Shown in pieces: positions 25,545 through 40,300 of a DNA stretch of 64,000 bases. The translations under genes and the position numbers were made by a program. Location of the stretch: positions 11,995,611 through 12,059,610 of the forward strand of contig OZ025215.1 in assembly GCA_964019055.1 (NCBI GenBank), given 5' to 3'. The stretch's first letter is position 1, and each line of letters begins with the position of its first letter. The notes below the pieces were generated by a model. It was not told where the DNA came from. It saw only the letters and a list, made by a program, of their open reading frames with translations, and did no database searches. This DNA comes from Anthopleura xanthogrammica. Lineage: Eukaryota; Cnidaria; Anthozoa; Actiniaria; Actiniidae.

Positions 25545-26157
25545 GTCACTATGGTTACATACTTCTTATAGCAGAAAAAAGCTTGAAAAAGCCTTCTTTT
25601 CTTTTTCATTGATAATTATATAATAAACAGAATATTACATGGGCACTTGGAGATACTACGCTCGCCCCCGTGTAATATCCTCTATATATACAAATGTCCA
25701 TATATATATTCATATATCCATATACAAGTATAGTTTATTAGTTTAGTTTATTAGAATTTGCCACATACAGAAAACACAAAAATAATTTTTTACTATTACA
25801 AGAAAGTAAGTTAAATTTGAGAAAAAATGGAGAAAAAAAGTTGAGAGAGTTGGCTGGAGAAGAAAAACAATGCAAATGTTTGCAGAATCGAGTTTCAGAA
25901 GAGGGCCCTGGTTGATGTGGCTAATAGGCCAAATTCATCACTCAGGGACTTAGAATAACTAATTAGGCGATACCTTGTCTCTAAAAAAATTAATCGAAAA
26001 TGGTCAGACCTCAGCTTTGGCTGAGATAACCACATAAAATGGTGGTCCGTCTGACATAGAAACGTTAATCTTGGAGAGCTAAAATTAAGTTTCGTGATAG
26101 CCTTCTTCAAATAAAGCTTTCAAGAAGTCATTTCATTTGATGTCTTTACAAACTTAC

Positions 26158-26245
26158 CAGCAAAGGCTCCTGTTGTGTTGTGAAAAAGAAATAGCATAGT
26201 CATTATGATGACCCGGAAGGAATGCGCAAACAGTAGGATCGACAT
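26158..26245 (-). other. A3 signal-peptide exon
   Basis: ATG at 26245. The exon encodes a hydrophobic leader (VIIMTMLFLF) ending GAFAG with a GTAAG donor in phase 1, the same length (88 bp) as the A2 exon. It is intact although the rest of A3 is broken. Confidence 0.75.
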
Positions 26246-26543
26246 TTTTAGTGATTCTGGATATCAAACAACATGCCTCCAACTAGAAGATTAGGACTTC
26301 ATTTGATCATGAATTCTGGGTTGACTTGATAGATTATTCTCTGTTAGAAGCAAGGTGACTACAACTAATCAGCAATTTCATGAACGATTGAAACAGGCAC
26401 TAATCAATATTCGTGACTGTCGACTGGCAGTATGATCATTAATTATTGACTTCCTATGTGATATGCATGCCAAATAGTTCAACTAACAGCCATTTTTGTA
26501 CATGTCGCTCACATGAATTAAAGTGTCTTGAAAGAGTGAATAC

Positions 26544-26896
26544 TTAAAGGGGCACTTGGATGAAAACGCCCCATTTTCGAAAGTCCGAATAATTCAAATA
26601 TTTGAGGATAATATTACTCAATTATGATGAGGAACACCAGATTTGCGAAAACCTTAGCCTGGGAGCTACTTGCAGTTGAGAAATTTTGGTTAAAAAGGTA
26701 AAAGAACAATAGGGTTGAGTAAATGACGTCATTTACTCACAATTTAGATGCTGAAAAAAATGAACAATTTTTACCCACCACTTTTAACTGTGAAGAAAAT
26801 ATGTTGCTTGGATACTATTAGAGCCATATAGATAGGTTTAACCAAGTTTCAAGTCATTTCCAATTTTCATCGATTTTCGTCCAAGTGCCCCTTTAA
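26544..26896. mobile_element. TTAA-flanked MITE at duplication edge
   Basis: TIR AGGGGCACTTGGATGAAAA from 26548, with the mirror TTTTCGTCCAAGTGCCCCT ending at 26892, between TTAA at 26544-26547 and 26893-26896. About 345 bp, non-coding. It abuts the left breakpoint of the large duplication at 26903. Confidence 0.85.
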
Positions 26897-27391
26897 TTAA
26901 CGTAACTGCTGAAAGTCACTTATGTAACGATTATTAACTGCTACTTCGCACGTCACCCTAGTTTCTCTTATACAAATACTAAACCAATATCCAGCATAAC
27001 TTTAGCCAACATACCTACCAATTATAGTCTTATTTTAGTGAGTCTTTTATTCCGTGTACATCCAATTTGACGATGCTGGGCTTTTTTTCCTGTCATCTTC
27101 ATTAAAGGACTTTTTTCCGACTGAAAATCGTTGAGCAAGACGTTCAACATGGATAATTTTTTTCTGAAAAATGACTTCATGTATTCATTTTTGATTAATA
27201 GTTTCAAGGGTTCGATCCGAAACTAAACTATTAATAACTTTTAAAAAGTTCCTGTTATTAGTTGTATTGTATCATCCCTTCATTTATTGAACTAAGTGAC
27301 AAAGTTTTAAAACAAAACATTTTATTCTTTGAATTCTATAATTGTATTTTTACGAAACTGTGGGCAGCTGCATCGTCCGATTATATCCTTA

Positions 27392-27552
27392 AAGGCGCGG
27401 TCACACGGTGCAACATTAATGCACACAATATTGCTGACAATGTTGCTGAAATAAGAACGTTTTCTACTTCAGCAAAATTGCGTCGTTTGACATGGCTCAC
27501 AATATTGATTACCTGCAACAATGCGCGCAATCCTGCATCGTGTGTTCGTAGC
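27392..27552. mobile_element. Short MITE-like segment, left copy
   Basis: The ends TCACACGGTGCAACATT and, inverted, AATCCTGCATCGTGTG are imperfect complements. The right-hand copy (49698-49858) has the better matching AATGCTGCACCGTGTG. Lies in the B gene 3' flank. Confidence 0.5.
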
Positions 27553-28121
27553 TTCACTATGAATCTAAGTAGTTATAGCATGTATTTTATATAACTAACT
27601 TATGCACGTGATCTAGAAGTTGATTTCTCAGTCTTTGATGTTTACCTATTTCAATTGCAAGTCATTAAATTCAAGTTCTTTAAGTTTCCATGTTCAAGTA
27701 TTTAACTTTATATAATTGGCAAGTATTTTTATTCTATACACCACTTTCGTAAAGGCGTATTCCTGCTTTGTATTTTAGACAAATGTTTTAATGAAATCAT
27801 TACTCTCATGCAAACGACAAAGCTAAAATTAGCAATACAGCCAAATGTGAGATAAGGATCACTAAAGCCTGCAGAGTTATTGCGATTTAAATTTTAAAAG
27901 ATTTGCATGGAAAAGGCCCTCCTGGCCTTTCTTGTCTCGTTTTCATGTTTTTCTAAGTTTGAAATGTTGATATCTTCTTAATGATTTATGTTAGCACTTC
28001 AATACTGCATAACTCTGATTATTGGTAGTATTTACTTTCATGTGGTGGTGTTTGATTATTTGTAGACATTCATTTTCTAGTTTATGCTAATTAGATGAAA
28101 GAGGTCTATTTGGTAGCCATT

Positions 28122-28375
28122 TCAAATCTCATTTTCAGCCATTTGTTTAGTGTTGGTGTGCACTTCGTTAAATATGCCTCGGTCCATCAGGAATGACGTC
28201 TCTTGTCCCAGAGAATTCTTTCGAATGATAGCAGTCATAGGAATACCAAGTTCTTTGGAAGCAATTTTCTTGCCTTGCCGTTGGCGCCAAAACAAGTAGG
28301 CAGTGATCAGGATGCATACGATGACCAAGAGGGCTAGAACGATGACAAATGGCAGATATTTTCTCCCTGCCTTTT
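28122..28375 (-). other. B1 transmembrane and tail exon
   Basis: Encodes a 22-residue hydrophobic helix ([20 protein letters not shown]), a basic WRQRQGKK border and about 50 cytoplasmic residues ending QMAENEI. There is no tyrosine after the helix, so no ITAM, ITIM or SH2 motif, unlike family A. Confidence 0.85.
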
Positions 28376-31300
28376 CTGTCGATGAGGAAAAAACAGACGA
28401 AAAAATATTAATTTCGCTGATTTTTTGCTGCAATGATATGATAAATGATAATATATATATGTAAATGACAATCAACTCGATGGAATATGGAACTCAGGAA
28501 AAATTTGAGCCAAGATGGGATTCAAACCCACGACCCTCCGTATACTAATGTATACTATAGTGTATTTCTGTTTATTTATTTTCTATTTTTTTAAACAGTG
28601 CATAACATTGCAGCCTTAATGAAAAGGTTCTCGCAATGATTCAGGCCCAACATGACTTTGTGAACTGCTTTCCATTTCAAGCTTTTCAATTCAGGCTAAT
28701 CGCATTAATCAATGGAAGTCTAAAACTAACTTTGGTTGAAGACAAAAATTAGTTTATCCGCTTTGTGTGGACTATTATTGGAATTACCTATTGCTGGTTT
28801 TCAATTTTTCCCAAGAGAATAAAATAGCAAAAGACAAAGCGGCCATGTTGGTTGATATAACAAAAGAAACTGATTAAATTCAACCAAGAAGGCGGATGTG
28901 AACCAGCAATGAACATCAAGACACAGGAAGCCCGGCTTTAAAATGTGAGCCGTTCATCTTTTTCTAATTATCTAGAAGTTTAGTATATTAATAGCTCAAA
29001 AGTCTGAGGCGAGCTCCTTGCGATAAAGATTACCAACATTGCTTACCTTGTTGCGTTTGACTTGATTTCAAAGCTTCTGGTTTACCAGCGGTAACCTCAA
29101 GCAGTTCAATGGTATATGACACTGTTTCTTTTCCGTTTGTCACACTACATACGTATGTTCCGTAATCAGAAGATCTTCTGGGATATACCACTACAACGTT
29201 TTGAAGAACTTTGATCTCTGTCGAGCTCACTAAAGAGGTATCATTTTTTGTCCAACTGTATTTGATTGGTGGTGCTCCGGTTGCATAGCAACTAAGGCTA
29301 ACTTTATCTCCAATACTCGCTCTAACCAAGGACATCATTTTCTCACTTGAAATTTTAAGCTTCTCTGTATTAAGTTAATAAGAATAACGTTAACAAATAA
29401 CAAATCAGCTTAAGGAAAATTTTAAATACTCTAGTTTCGATTTCGAAGCCTCGATTTCGTATGGAATTATTTTGAATATTCATGCATTCCAGTGAAGGTC
29501 CGTGGACGAGATTTCAAAGTGTTTGTATGGTTGAAGTTGTGCATTCTTAGCTGCACTGTTGGTATTTGTGAATATTTAGACGCTGAAATGAGAGTATCCC
29601 TGAGTAAATGAGTCTGTAATCAAGGAACACAGCGTAGTATTGTACGAACTGGAGTATATTGAGCATTTTCTGCTAAGACCTTTATTTACCATTTAAAAAA
29701 CCTTAGCGTTAAGTACTTGTTATAAGTTCATACATTGCAATTTATTGACAACTCACCTTGGTTTCTTGTATTGTCGACACAGTTTATCAGCGGTTTCACC
29801 TCAGTCACATATGAAACTGTTTCGTTCTTGTTTGACACGCGACACGTATATTTCCCATAATCATCTGCAGTCGTCGGCTTTACAAACAGAATGTTATCTA
29901 TAACTTCTGCTGCTAGACTGCTGATTGGAGCACCGTCTTTTGTCCACTGGTACTTGATTGGTGGAACACCAGTTGCATAGCAACTAATGGCTGCCTTGTT
30001 TCCAATAGCAACATTTACAGAAGACATCATTTTGTTTCTTAAAATTGTTAATTTCCCTAAAAAGAGTGAATTCAAGTTAAGTTTTACGGTTTTTTTTTTT
30101 TGTATTTCCTTTTTTTTTTCTTTCTCTCTTTTATCCTTTTTCATTGCTTAGAAATATGATACTCGTAACTCACCTTCGGGCCTTCTTTCACCTCTATTCT
30201 CACAATTCTTCAACGGTTTCACTTCAGTTCCAAATGAGACTGTCTCGTTACTGTTGGAAGCGCTGCACAGATATCTCCCATAATCCATTGCAATCTTTGG
30301 CTGTATAAACAAGATGTTGTCAATCACGGTAACTGCTAGAGTACTAATTGGAGCACCGTTCTTTGTCCACTTGTAGGTGATTGGTTGAGGGCCAGTTGCA
30401 AAACAGCCAATTGTCGCCTTGTTTCCAATAGCAACATTTACTGAAGACATCATTTTGTAGCTCAAAATTGCCAACTTCCCTAAGTACATGAAAATAACAT
30501 AAGAAAATAATAGAAAGCGTACTGAGCAAAATGTATCTAATGTATCAAAATGATAGTATGCATGAATATTTATTCACCAACCTCGTTGGGGTTGAACTGG
30601 TGTGCTTCCTTTCAGGCATTCTTTGTAAGGGACAAGCTTGATTTCATAGGAAGCAACTTCTTTGCCACTCGAAGCTTTGCAGAGAAATGTCCCATAATCT
30701 TGTAATTTACTTGGTTGGACAATTACCGTGTTGCCTATTACTTTAGTTGAGGAACTTTTGATTGATGAACCATCCTTTGTCCAGATGTATTTGATTGGTG
30801 GAGCTCCGGTTGCATAGCAACTGAGAACGGCTTTTTCGTTTAATGCTGCCTTCACTATGGGTGTCATTTTGTCGGTCAAGATCATTAACTGCCCTGTTAA
30901 AATGTTCAAAATACAAATGAATGTGCAATTGACTGACTGACTGACTGACTGACTGACTGACTGACTGACTGACTGACTGACTGACTGACTGACTGACTGA
31001 CTGACTGACTGACTGACTGACTGACTGACTGACTGACTGACTGACTGACTGACTGACTGACTGACTGACTGACTGACTGACTGACTGACTGACTGACTGA
31101 CTGACTGACTGACTGACTGACTGACTGACTGACTGACTGACTGACTGACTGACTGACTGACTGACTGACTGACTGACTGACTGACTGACTGACTGACTGA
31201 CTGACTGACTGACTGACTGACTGACTGACTGACTGACTGACTGAATAATTAAACCTTACCATTAGCTTTTCCTAACAATGCGTTGCTTAGCAGTCCATCC

Positions 31301-34300
31301 TTCATAGTAAACGCCTGAACTTTGAATTCATACTCTATAGATTTGGGGAGTCCCGTGACTACAGCCGTTTTTGCTGTAGGACAGTCAATTGTAAAGACTT
31401 TCAGTGGATTTGATTTCTTTTTTGATTCCCTGTAAACAACTTTATACCCTCGTAAGACTCCATTAGTACACTTTTGATTTTGAAGTGATGACCAGATAAG
31501 AAGAACACTGTTAGATGAGAGACTTTGGACAGACTTTAGGACTGGTGCACAATCTGGTGCTGTAAAAAGAAAAAGCTTTGGATTAAAAATTGTACTTAGG
31601 AAGATACTTATTCACCACTTTGACATCCCCATAATGCTTTGCGTTTTGAGGGGCAACAATAACAAAAACTATTTGAAAATTCAAAACTTTTCGTGCAAAT
31701 GTTGAGTATATTTGCTATACGACATTCACCACTTTCACATCCCATAATGCTTTGCGTTTTTGGGGGCAGCAACGAGACAAAATCGTTAATAATGGCATGA
31801 AGATTAATGAAGCGAAGTGTAAATAAATACATTATTATCATTATTATTATTATTAATAAGAATTGAAGAAAAAAACATCTAAAATACTTAATATGCATCT
31901 ATGATAGACTCTATCAGAGTTACAGGGTGTAGCAAAATTTAGAAAGAAAGAAAATTGAACAGCTTTATGAGTAAAATTCGCAACATTTTTTAGGAAGTCC
32001 ATACATTGTCTGTAACACCAAACATTTCGTTATCCCATGCGCGTTGAATTAACTCTGATTAAACTGATACTGGATTTTTCAATGATAATAATGGTTTATA
32101 CTTATATTTCTGCCGTAAGGATTCAGGCAGACCCCAATAAACCTCAGGCTATATTAGTTCGCTTGCCTGAAGTGATGATATAAGTAAATACAACAGCGGG
32201 TACCATAAACAGGGTGACGCAGGGGTATCGATCACAAATCGCAGACAAATTTTTCATAAATCCACGAATCACGAAAAACGATTAGTGACTAACCTTGATA
32301 CAAGGATTTAGTGTGTAATACGAATTTTCACGGATCACGGTCTTCAAAATAGGCAGATCACGCATCACGGGGAGACTGAAATTCACGGGACATATATTTT
32401 TGAATTTCACGAATCACGGCCCAAAAAAAGCCAAACCACGCGTCACGCGTAACCCCTGTGCCACCCTGCATAAACAGTAGATGATTCTTATGAAGATTCT
32501 TACCATCTTCCAGAGTTCTTGTCTTGATCTCAGCACTTGACTTTCCTGTGTACATACTATTCATTACAGAAACAGTGACCTTATAGATTGTGTTTTTTTC
32601 CAGGGACGTCAGAGTGTACGTTGTCATGGTACCCACAACAATCATCGCTGCTGGACCTCCTTCCTTTGCATATTTGATCCTGAATCCAGCCATTGGTCCA
32701 TAGATTTTATCAGTTTCATTAAGCTGTTAAAAAACATACAGAAGACATGGTGAATCGTAATCTTTAGAAAGTTGGGTACCTGTCATCCAGTATGGCGGCA
32801 TCAACAAGCGCATATTTAGGTATTACCTACTTTAATTGATATAAGTCTCATTTTACATTATATAAGCGACTGACTGCTTAACAAGAAGTCATAGACCTTT
32901 ATTGTTTTTATCCACTATATGGCGATCACGATCACAACGATCTTCAATGAAACCGAGAAAGATTAGGTTTTACCTACTTAAATTATATTATCTTTTGGAT
33001 AAGATAGATGTGCCGTTGATATTACCTGCCAATTGATGCGAATACTCTGTGATGTCACAGACATAAGGCTGGTGATTGTTGGAATACAATCGGGCTCTGG
33101 TGAATGAGAGGGAAAAATTCCTTTCAGATAAAGACAAATAAGCTATCCCAGCCAACTCGCTCCTTCATTAACACCATCATGGTCATGGTCTTCACTGTCG
33201 TCACAACCACCATTTCGCCACTACCACCTCTCCACCCCCCCCCCCCCCCCCTCCATCAGCACCAGTCACCATCAACATGTCATCATACAATACAATAAAC
33301 ATTATTAGATTTACTAGCTAGATGGGATCTTCATACCTAATTTTCAAAATCATACTCAATATAAGCTATGATACTTAGGGCATTACCCGCTATCATGGTT
33401 CTAATATGAAGAAATTTGGTCCACAGTCCTTGTCCCACATAATTTGTTGCACTCATTCTCACATTGTAGTTTATGTAAGGCTTGAGGTTTGTCAAAGTGA
33501 AATGAGAAGCTTGATGACCAACAGATATGGTATTGATAGAACTTTGGTTGTTGAACTCTATTAAGTAGTTGGTGATCGTTCCAACCTTGTCAGACGGATT
33601 TGGCAGGGTCCAGTTCAGGTGTATAGAGCGCTGGAATGGAACTGCTGTGACAGTAGGAGCTTGTAGCACATCTTAAGAGTTAAATGAAAAAAGAAGAATA
33701 TTTTTCTAAATATCAAACGGCAGTTTAAGTTTTAAAGTAGGACAGTCAATATTCATCAAATGAATTATACGTGGATTGCATTTTAATAAGTTTTTCTTAA
33801 TTTTTGGAAAACCAACATCTTAACTCTCTGCAACTGATTGGTCCTCGGGTGTTGTCTATCAACAATCCACATACTTGGAAAGAAATTAAAGAGTGTTAAT
33901 TTCTGTAATGTAATTTTATGTGCACTTACTCAGTTTAACCGTCACTTTCACCGATGCCTCCTTTATTCCTCCACTTGGCACGTAGCTTGGGTACGTTGCT
34001 CTACACGTGTAGAACGTGTTACAGACCACAGCTCGTGTGTTGGGATCTTGTCTTGTACAGTTGTACTTGGACAGCACGTCTTCAGCAGAGATAAACTGTA
34101 CTTGTAGTGTTGATTGTGTTGCACCTTTGATCTTTGTTCCATTGTAAAACCACTGTATGCCAGGTGTTGGTTCACCAAGTACTCTACATGTTAACGCTTT
34201 AGAGGACTTCGGACTTGAGAGAACAACTTGTGGAATATCCACAGCAGCTTTTGGCAAATCCACTAGAGTGATATTAAAAAAAAAATAAGAAAGAAACCAG

Positions 34301-37300
34301 GGAAAGATCGTAGAGAATTTTCTCAAACTCTAAGGCTTGTGTCGTACCGTGTACGTGCTGTTGGTTCATACCCTAACATTATAGCTCTTAAAAATGTTAG
34401 ACCCTTCGTTAAAAACTAATTGCTTACAAAATTCGCAGCCGTAGAGATCAAAGCGTAAACAGATTCCTGTGTGCCAAGCTTGAGGTAAAATTCTGACATA
34501 ATGTGCAACTATTGGACGGGGGAGCCACTGTACATTGACGTCTTCTCTATTGGTATTGCCACGAAAGACCTTCAAAGATGAGAACAATTGGAACATGAAA
34601 TTACTTATAAACGAATGGCAATTTATAATCGAAATCGTATTTACCTTTGCAACTTGTCCTTCTTTGTATTCATTCCAATATCTGTTATCAAAGCTGTAGC
34701 TAACTTTGTACGACGTCACCCATTTGTCCAAATCTTTGTCACCTTGAGTTGCAATACCAGTTACTGTCTTGACCTGTCCAAGGTCAACTTGTATGTACTC
34801 AGTATTGGATGTTGTGAAGCTGCACCATGACGAGCTGCCATACAGACGACCACGTGGTGCAGTATGGGAATTATCCGATGACGAAGATGACGTTATCTGC
34901 GTGTCTGGTATTTGTGAATTCTCAAGACCAAGCGACGTGGTGCAAACTGTGTTGGGTTCATTAATTTACAATATTAACCCAATTAAACAACTGAGAAAAC
35001 TATATATTTGAAGTCAATTAAAAGGCTTTTTGAAAACACAAACATTCGCTTACCTGAAGGAAGTCCTTTGAAATCAACACGTAAGGTCTTGTGACCATTG
35101 TACGCAGTTGGTAGGATACGAACAAACTTGGCTTTAAATGGGTGTGTTATTGAATTTGTAACCACTGGCACATTGTCTGTGTTTCCTGAAAACTCCTATT
35201 TCCCAAGATAAATAACCAAAGTACATGGTTAGTTATGTAATGAAGCTATCACAAATTTCCACCCCTTTCGTACCCCTTTCGGGCGGAGCATCCCCGTATA
35301 GTCCATTATAGGGAGTACCCCCCCCCCCCCCCCCCCATGATGTACTCATTTCAGTAAAGTTATTCACCTGAAAAACTACAAAGCTGAGACTAAGGAATTA
35401 TGGATTTTACATTTTTCACCCTCTTGATAACTATTAATGGACTTGACATCTCTTATCCGTTAAAATTTCACCTGTTAGCATTGTATAAAAAGCTTTACTT
35501 GTTGCATAATGTTGTTTCTTGATCTTCTCTGGTCTCAGGTTTTTAGTATTTTTGATAACTACTAAACTTCATTGAAAAAGAGCAGTGATAACGTGGATAA
35601 GAAAGTCGTAATCAGTTTATATTTTTAAGCTTTTTAAACATTCATTTTTAATTAGTCCTAAGTTATTTTGTAAAGGGACCGTCGTTGTAATTGTGGCAAC
35701 CTGTGATGCCATCCCTTACCCCTCACCTGTGAGGTAAAAGTTGAATGAATGGATGAATGAATGAATGAATAGATGAATGAATGAATGAATGGATAAATAA
35801 ATGAATGAATGGATGGATAAATGAATGAATGAATGGATAAATGGATGAATGGATAAATGAATGAATGAATGAATGAATGAATGGATGAATGAATGAATGA
35901 ATAGATGAATGAATGAATGAATGGATAAATAAATGAATGAATGGATGGATAAATGAATGAATGAATGAATGGATGAATGGATGGATGGATGGATGGATAA
36001 ATGAATGGATGGATGAATGGATGAATGGATGGATGGATGGATGGATGGATGGATGAATGGATGGATGAATGAATGGATGAATGGATGGATGGATGGATGG
36101 ATAAATGAATGGATGGATGAATGGATGAATGGATGGATGGATGGATGGATGGATGGATGAATGGATGGATGGATGGATGGATAAATGAATGGATGGATGA
36201 ATGGATGAATGGATAAATGAATGGATGAATGAATGGATGGATGGATGGATGGATAAATGAATGGATGGATGGATAAATGAATGGATGGATGAATGGATGA
36301 ATGGATGGATGGATGGATGGATGGATGGATGAATGGATGGATGAAAGGATGGATGGATAGATGGATGGATGAATGGATGGATGGATAGATGGATGGATGG
36401 ATGGATGGATGGATGGATGGATGGATGGATGGATAGATGGATGGATGGATGGATAGATGGATGGATGGATGGATGAATGATGAAGCAAGATAATACTACT
36501 TTCCATGATAAAATAAATAAATGTAAACGAACTAAAAGTCTTATAAACTATCATTAATGAAACAAAGTACCTTTTCTACTCCACTTTCGTTGTAGGTGGT
36601 CCACTTAATGTCATTCTTTGAGTACATAACTTTATACTTTGTGACGTATTCTTTTGTAGTAATGTATGAATTTCCCTCAGTAGCTACAGCACATACGTGA
36701 AACATATCACCAAGGTCTATCTGTAGGTAGTCATCAGCTAAGCCGTTCGTTTTTGTTGCCCAAGAGGCTAGATCAGCACTAAGTCTACCGCCAAATGCAG
36801 AATAGCTGTTGCTATTAAAGGCGGATGTTGCAGTAAACCTGTGATTCGGTACCAAACTACGACTTGGTATACCAACACTGTGAGTAGAACAACCTGGAAG
36901 AAAAAGAGTCGTAAACCTCTTATTTGAACATGAATGAATCTTAAAACTGAGAAATATGGGGAACACTAATTTTTAACCACAACAACAACAGAATATTTTA
37001 ACAAGAAAAAACATCTATTATAAAAGCTGCTATCGAGATGAGTCCTGTAATTTTTGATGACATATTAATGAAATGGGTTGGCATTCATATTGACTATATT
37101 GAAAATGAAGAAACAACGAGAAAAAGACAATTTGGGATTAAATTTTACTACTGCTATTACTATTGCTTTTGTTATCGTATTCCAACTCACTTGTCTGGAA
37201 ATGATATCCATAGATCTCTGCCCTCAAGCACGGTGTATTAGTCTGGTATGCCTTGGGTACAATGCGTAGATATCTGGTAACAATACCATAGTACAGAATA

Positions 37301-40300
37301 CGACGTACAACAGTTGATCGATCATAGTTGCCGTAGAATGTCTGTGGATTCGCAAAAAAAGTTTATGACCCTTTTGTGAAAGCTATTTGTTCATGTCTGC
37401 GGATTGCATTATAGTTTTCTGAGAAGTGACCCTACTGATCTATCATACTATCACTAATGCTACATTACTCTGTCAGTATTGTTCTCCTGATAAGTGGTCC
37501 ATGTTGTACCATCAGTAGATGTAACTATCTGGTACGTCTTCACCCACTGATCTATCATACTATCACTAATGCTACATTACCCTGTCAGTATTGTTCTCCT
37601 GACAAGTGGTCCATGTTGTACCATCAGTAGATGTATCTATCTGGTACGTCTTCACCAATTGATCTATCATACTGTCACTAATGCTACATTACCCTGTCAG
37701 TATTGTTCTCCTGATAAGTGTTCCATGTTGTACCATCAGTAGATGTATCTATCTGGTACGTCTTCACCAACTGATCTATCATACTATCACTAATGCTACA
37801 TTACCCTGTCAGTATTGTTCTCCTGATAAGTGTTCCATGTTGTACCATCAGTAGATGTATCTATCTGATACGTCTTCACCCACTGGTCTGCCTTGCTGTT
37901 TCCTTGTGTAGCCACAGCACAAATAAAGTAAGATGAGCCCAAGTCAATCTGTAGATATGGATTAGAGTCACTTGTAGAGGCACACCACGATGAGCCTGAT
38001 GTGTAATGTAGTCTGGCATAATTTGCAAAGTTTTGAGGAGAAGAAACTGTTATACTGCCATTTGGAATAGCTCCTGATTCCATGCCAAGAGGAACGTTCT
38101 CGCAGTCTAAACATAAGTCAAAAACCAAATCTTCACTTGAAATGGTCCAAAAAGATATAAAAACATTTATCATATTCATTACTAATTCATTAGGGTGAGA
38201 CCCAATGAAATCGCAAGACTGGGGTCACATGAGAACACCGTAAATACAGCTCAGCTAATTAGTATTCTGTAGCGGATTTACAGAATACCGGCCAATTAGG
38301 CTAATTAGTATTCTGTAAATCCGACACAGAATACTAATTAACTTGTGGGAACGGCTTAAGGAGGATGGTTTCCCAGAGTCTTTTCAAAAGCTAATCCCAT
38401 CAAAAAGATCCAAAAACCCTACTCCTTGGTTTTTTAACCTAAATACAATAATCAATGTGGGATGCCCGTACCAAACACTGTGTGACGTCAGAAAACATTG
38501 TGCGCATGCTCCTAAAAGTTATCAAGCTGTATTTCCTGAAATAACACTGCTTTTAAAATCTACTTTTCAAAAATCAGTATCTTCATTAAAAAGTAATAAG
38601 CTAAGAAATATACAATATTTGTGACAATATTGTATGGGATATACAATAACTCGCCTCCGACTCGTGGTTGTATATTCCATACAACACGCATTGCCACTAT
38701 TATTGTATCTATTACTTAAAATGTTTGTCGCCCTTAAGTTTCTTATTAATATTAGTCAGATATTATTTTACCTTGTTTATATCCAAAGAGTCCAACTCCC
38801 ATTGTCTTGCGCATGTGATACATCACAGGAATGAAACGGATGTATCTTGCAAGCTGGTTGTGGATTGAATGTTGCTGAACGAGCCTGTTTTCTGAATTTC
38901 CTTGAAACACCTAAGTAGGGTAGGAAGTTCGAATTTGAAAGTCTCGTTCTGCATGCTGTTCAGTACTCACGCGCCTCGCATTAAAAGTCGTACATCTTAC
39001 CTTGTTCACTCCATTTTCTTGGTACGTCGTCCAATCCCTGTTATTCAGTGATACATTTATCTTGTAGGACATGACCCATTCGAGATAATTAAGGTTACCT
39101 TGTGTTGCTACAGCACAGATAATGTAAGGAACTCCGAGGTCAACCTGTAGGTAGTCATTGGGATCGGAATTTGTCTTTGCTGCCCATCCATTACGACCAA
39201 GTCTACCATAGTATGGCTTATAATCTTGGTAAACCGAACTGGCAGTAAAACTGCTATCAGGTATAAGGTATTTGCTTTCTAAGTTGATAGAATTTGTAGC
39301 ACACTCTAAGGAAACAAATAAGTTGTGTAAATGTATATGGCAAATGCTACTTGTTTGGATAGACAAAATCAGGACAAATAGGCCACCCTATCACTGCCTT
39401 CAGGCGTACCCCATTGTCAATCAAAGTTCCTTGGCACGCCAATAACTGTAGCAAACTAGACACCTCAAACAATTATCTATACAGTATACAAAATAAACAT
39501 TTTTTTCGCCAATGGAATATTTGGATATCTTTTGTATTTTCCTGAGTTCGAATCTAAGATAATTTTTGAAATGGCTCTGTTGGACCCCAGAGTTTGTCAC
39601 ACACATTAAGAGTTCAAGATATTAGAAGAATTAAAATATATACCTTTTTTGTAGCCAAATATCCCTACTCTCATGACCTTGCGTCCCTTGTATTTCGTTG
39701 GGTAAAATCTGATATACCGTGCTCTTGTTTTGGTAATGGAATTCTTAACGTATGATTTCCGATTTGTGTTTCCAGCAAATATCTAAAATAATCGTTTATT
39801 AAAAATAAATTATTAAAATAATCGTTTATTTTGAAAAACAATTACTCTTGGGTAACCTATAATATTACGTAGAAAATATAATACTATAACGATATTTAAA
39901 ATTAATGCTCGATAATCCATACCAGAAGCTATTATATCATGAGTGGCCATGCGTATCCAGTTGCTCAGTAGTTAGACCATCCAACTAGTATACGGAGGGT
40001 CGTGGGTAGGTTCGATTCCCATCTAGGGCTCAGAATTTTTCTGAACTCTGTGTGTGCATGTCAAGTATTTCTTTCTTTATCATACCAGGAGCATTCATTT
40101 TCTTCTAGTAAATCTCTTACACATCAAAAGCGAGGGTTATCTGCATTTTCATCTTATTTCAAAATGCGGCAGTCTTCGGAGAATACTGGTTTAAAGAACG
40201 AAGAAGGTACCACAGGAGGTACCACAGTATTTATTACTGATTTCTAAATCAAGGTTTAGTGTATGGTCTATGAATATTCCTCCTGTTCTTTTTTCCTCCT

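Larger units (their letters stand above)
21855..26245 (-). pseudogene. Receptor A3, degenerate family A copy
   Basis: Pieces in the correct order: signal exon 26245-26158 (intact, MSILLFAHS..GAFAG, GTAAG donor); FA58C-a first half 25422-25104, length off by one and frame lost after the IDLG core; FN3 fragment about 23095-22985 with a frame shift before NEKSAPV; Ig exon 22795-22475, intact (CYTGG..YTW, DFGTYVCTATN); TM plus tail from 22301. In the tail a 10-base deletion relative to A2 shifts the frame, giving a stop at 22084, while the old frame with YMDL and YETL survives untranslated to about 21855. FA58C b-d and the first Ig/FN3 exons are missing, and transposon copies fill 23210-24954. 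The signal and TM exons are still splice-competent. Confidence 0.82.
26246..28121. other. Spacer between A3 and B1, no gene seen
   Basis: Contains a TTAA-flanked MITE (26544-26896), the left edge of the large duplication (26903), a MITE-like segment (about 27392-27552) and the likely B1 3' untranslated region. The open frames here are short and unsupported. Confidence 0.55.
26903..39921. repeat. Large segmental duplication, left copy (B1)
   Basis: Collinear and nearly identical to 49207-63548 across exons, introns and SINE pieces. The right edge at 39921 falls in the intron upstream of FA58C-a1 second half, so the B1 signal exon and first half of FA58C-a1 lie outside the copy. Confidence 0.95.

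Noticed and set aside
35658..36554. A 298-codon minus-strand frame of HPSI repeats
   Set aside because: Produced by the ATGA/ATGG array inside the FA58C-c intron. The equivalent B2 intron has another repeat and no such frame.
39941..40030. Possible tRNA gene
   Set aside because: Box A and B words are present, but the acceptor stem does not pair and the sequence continues into a SINE body shared with 28486-28556.
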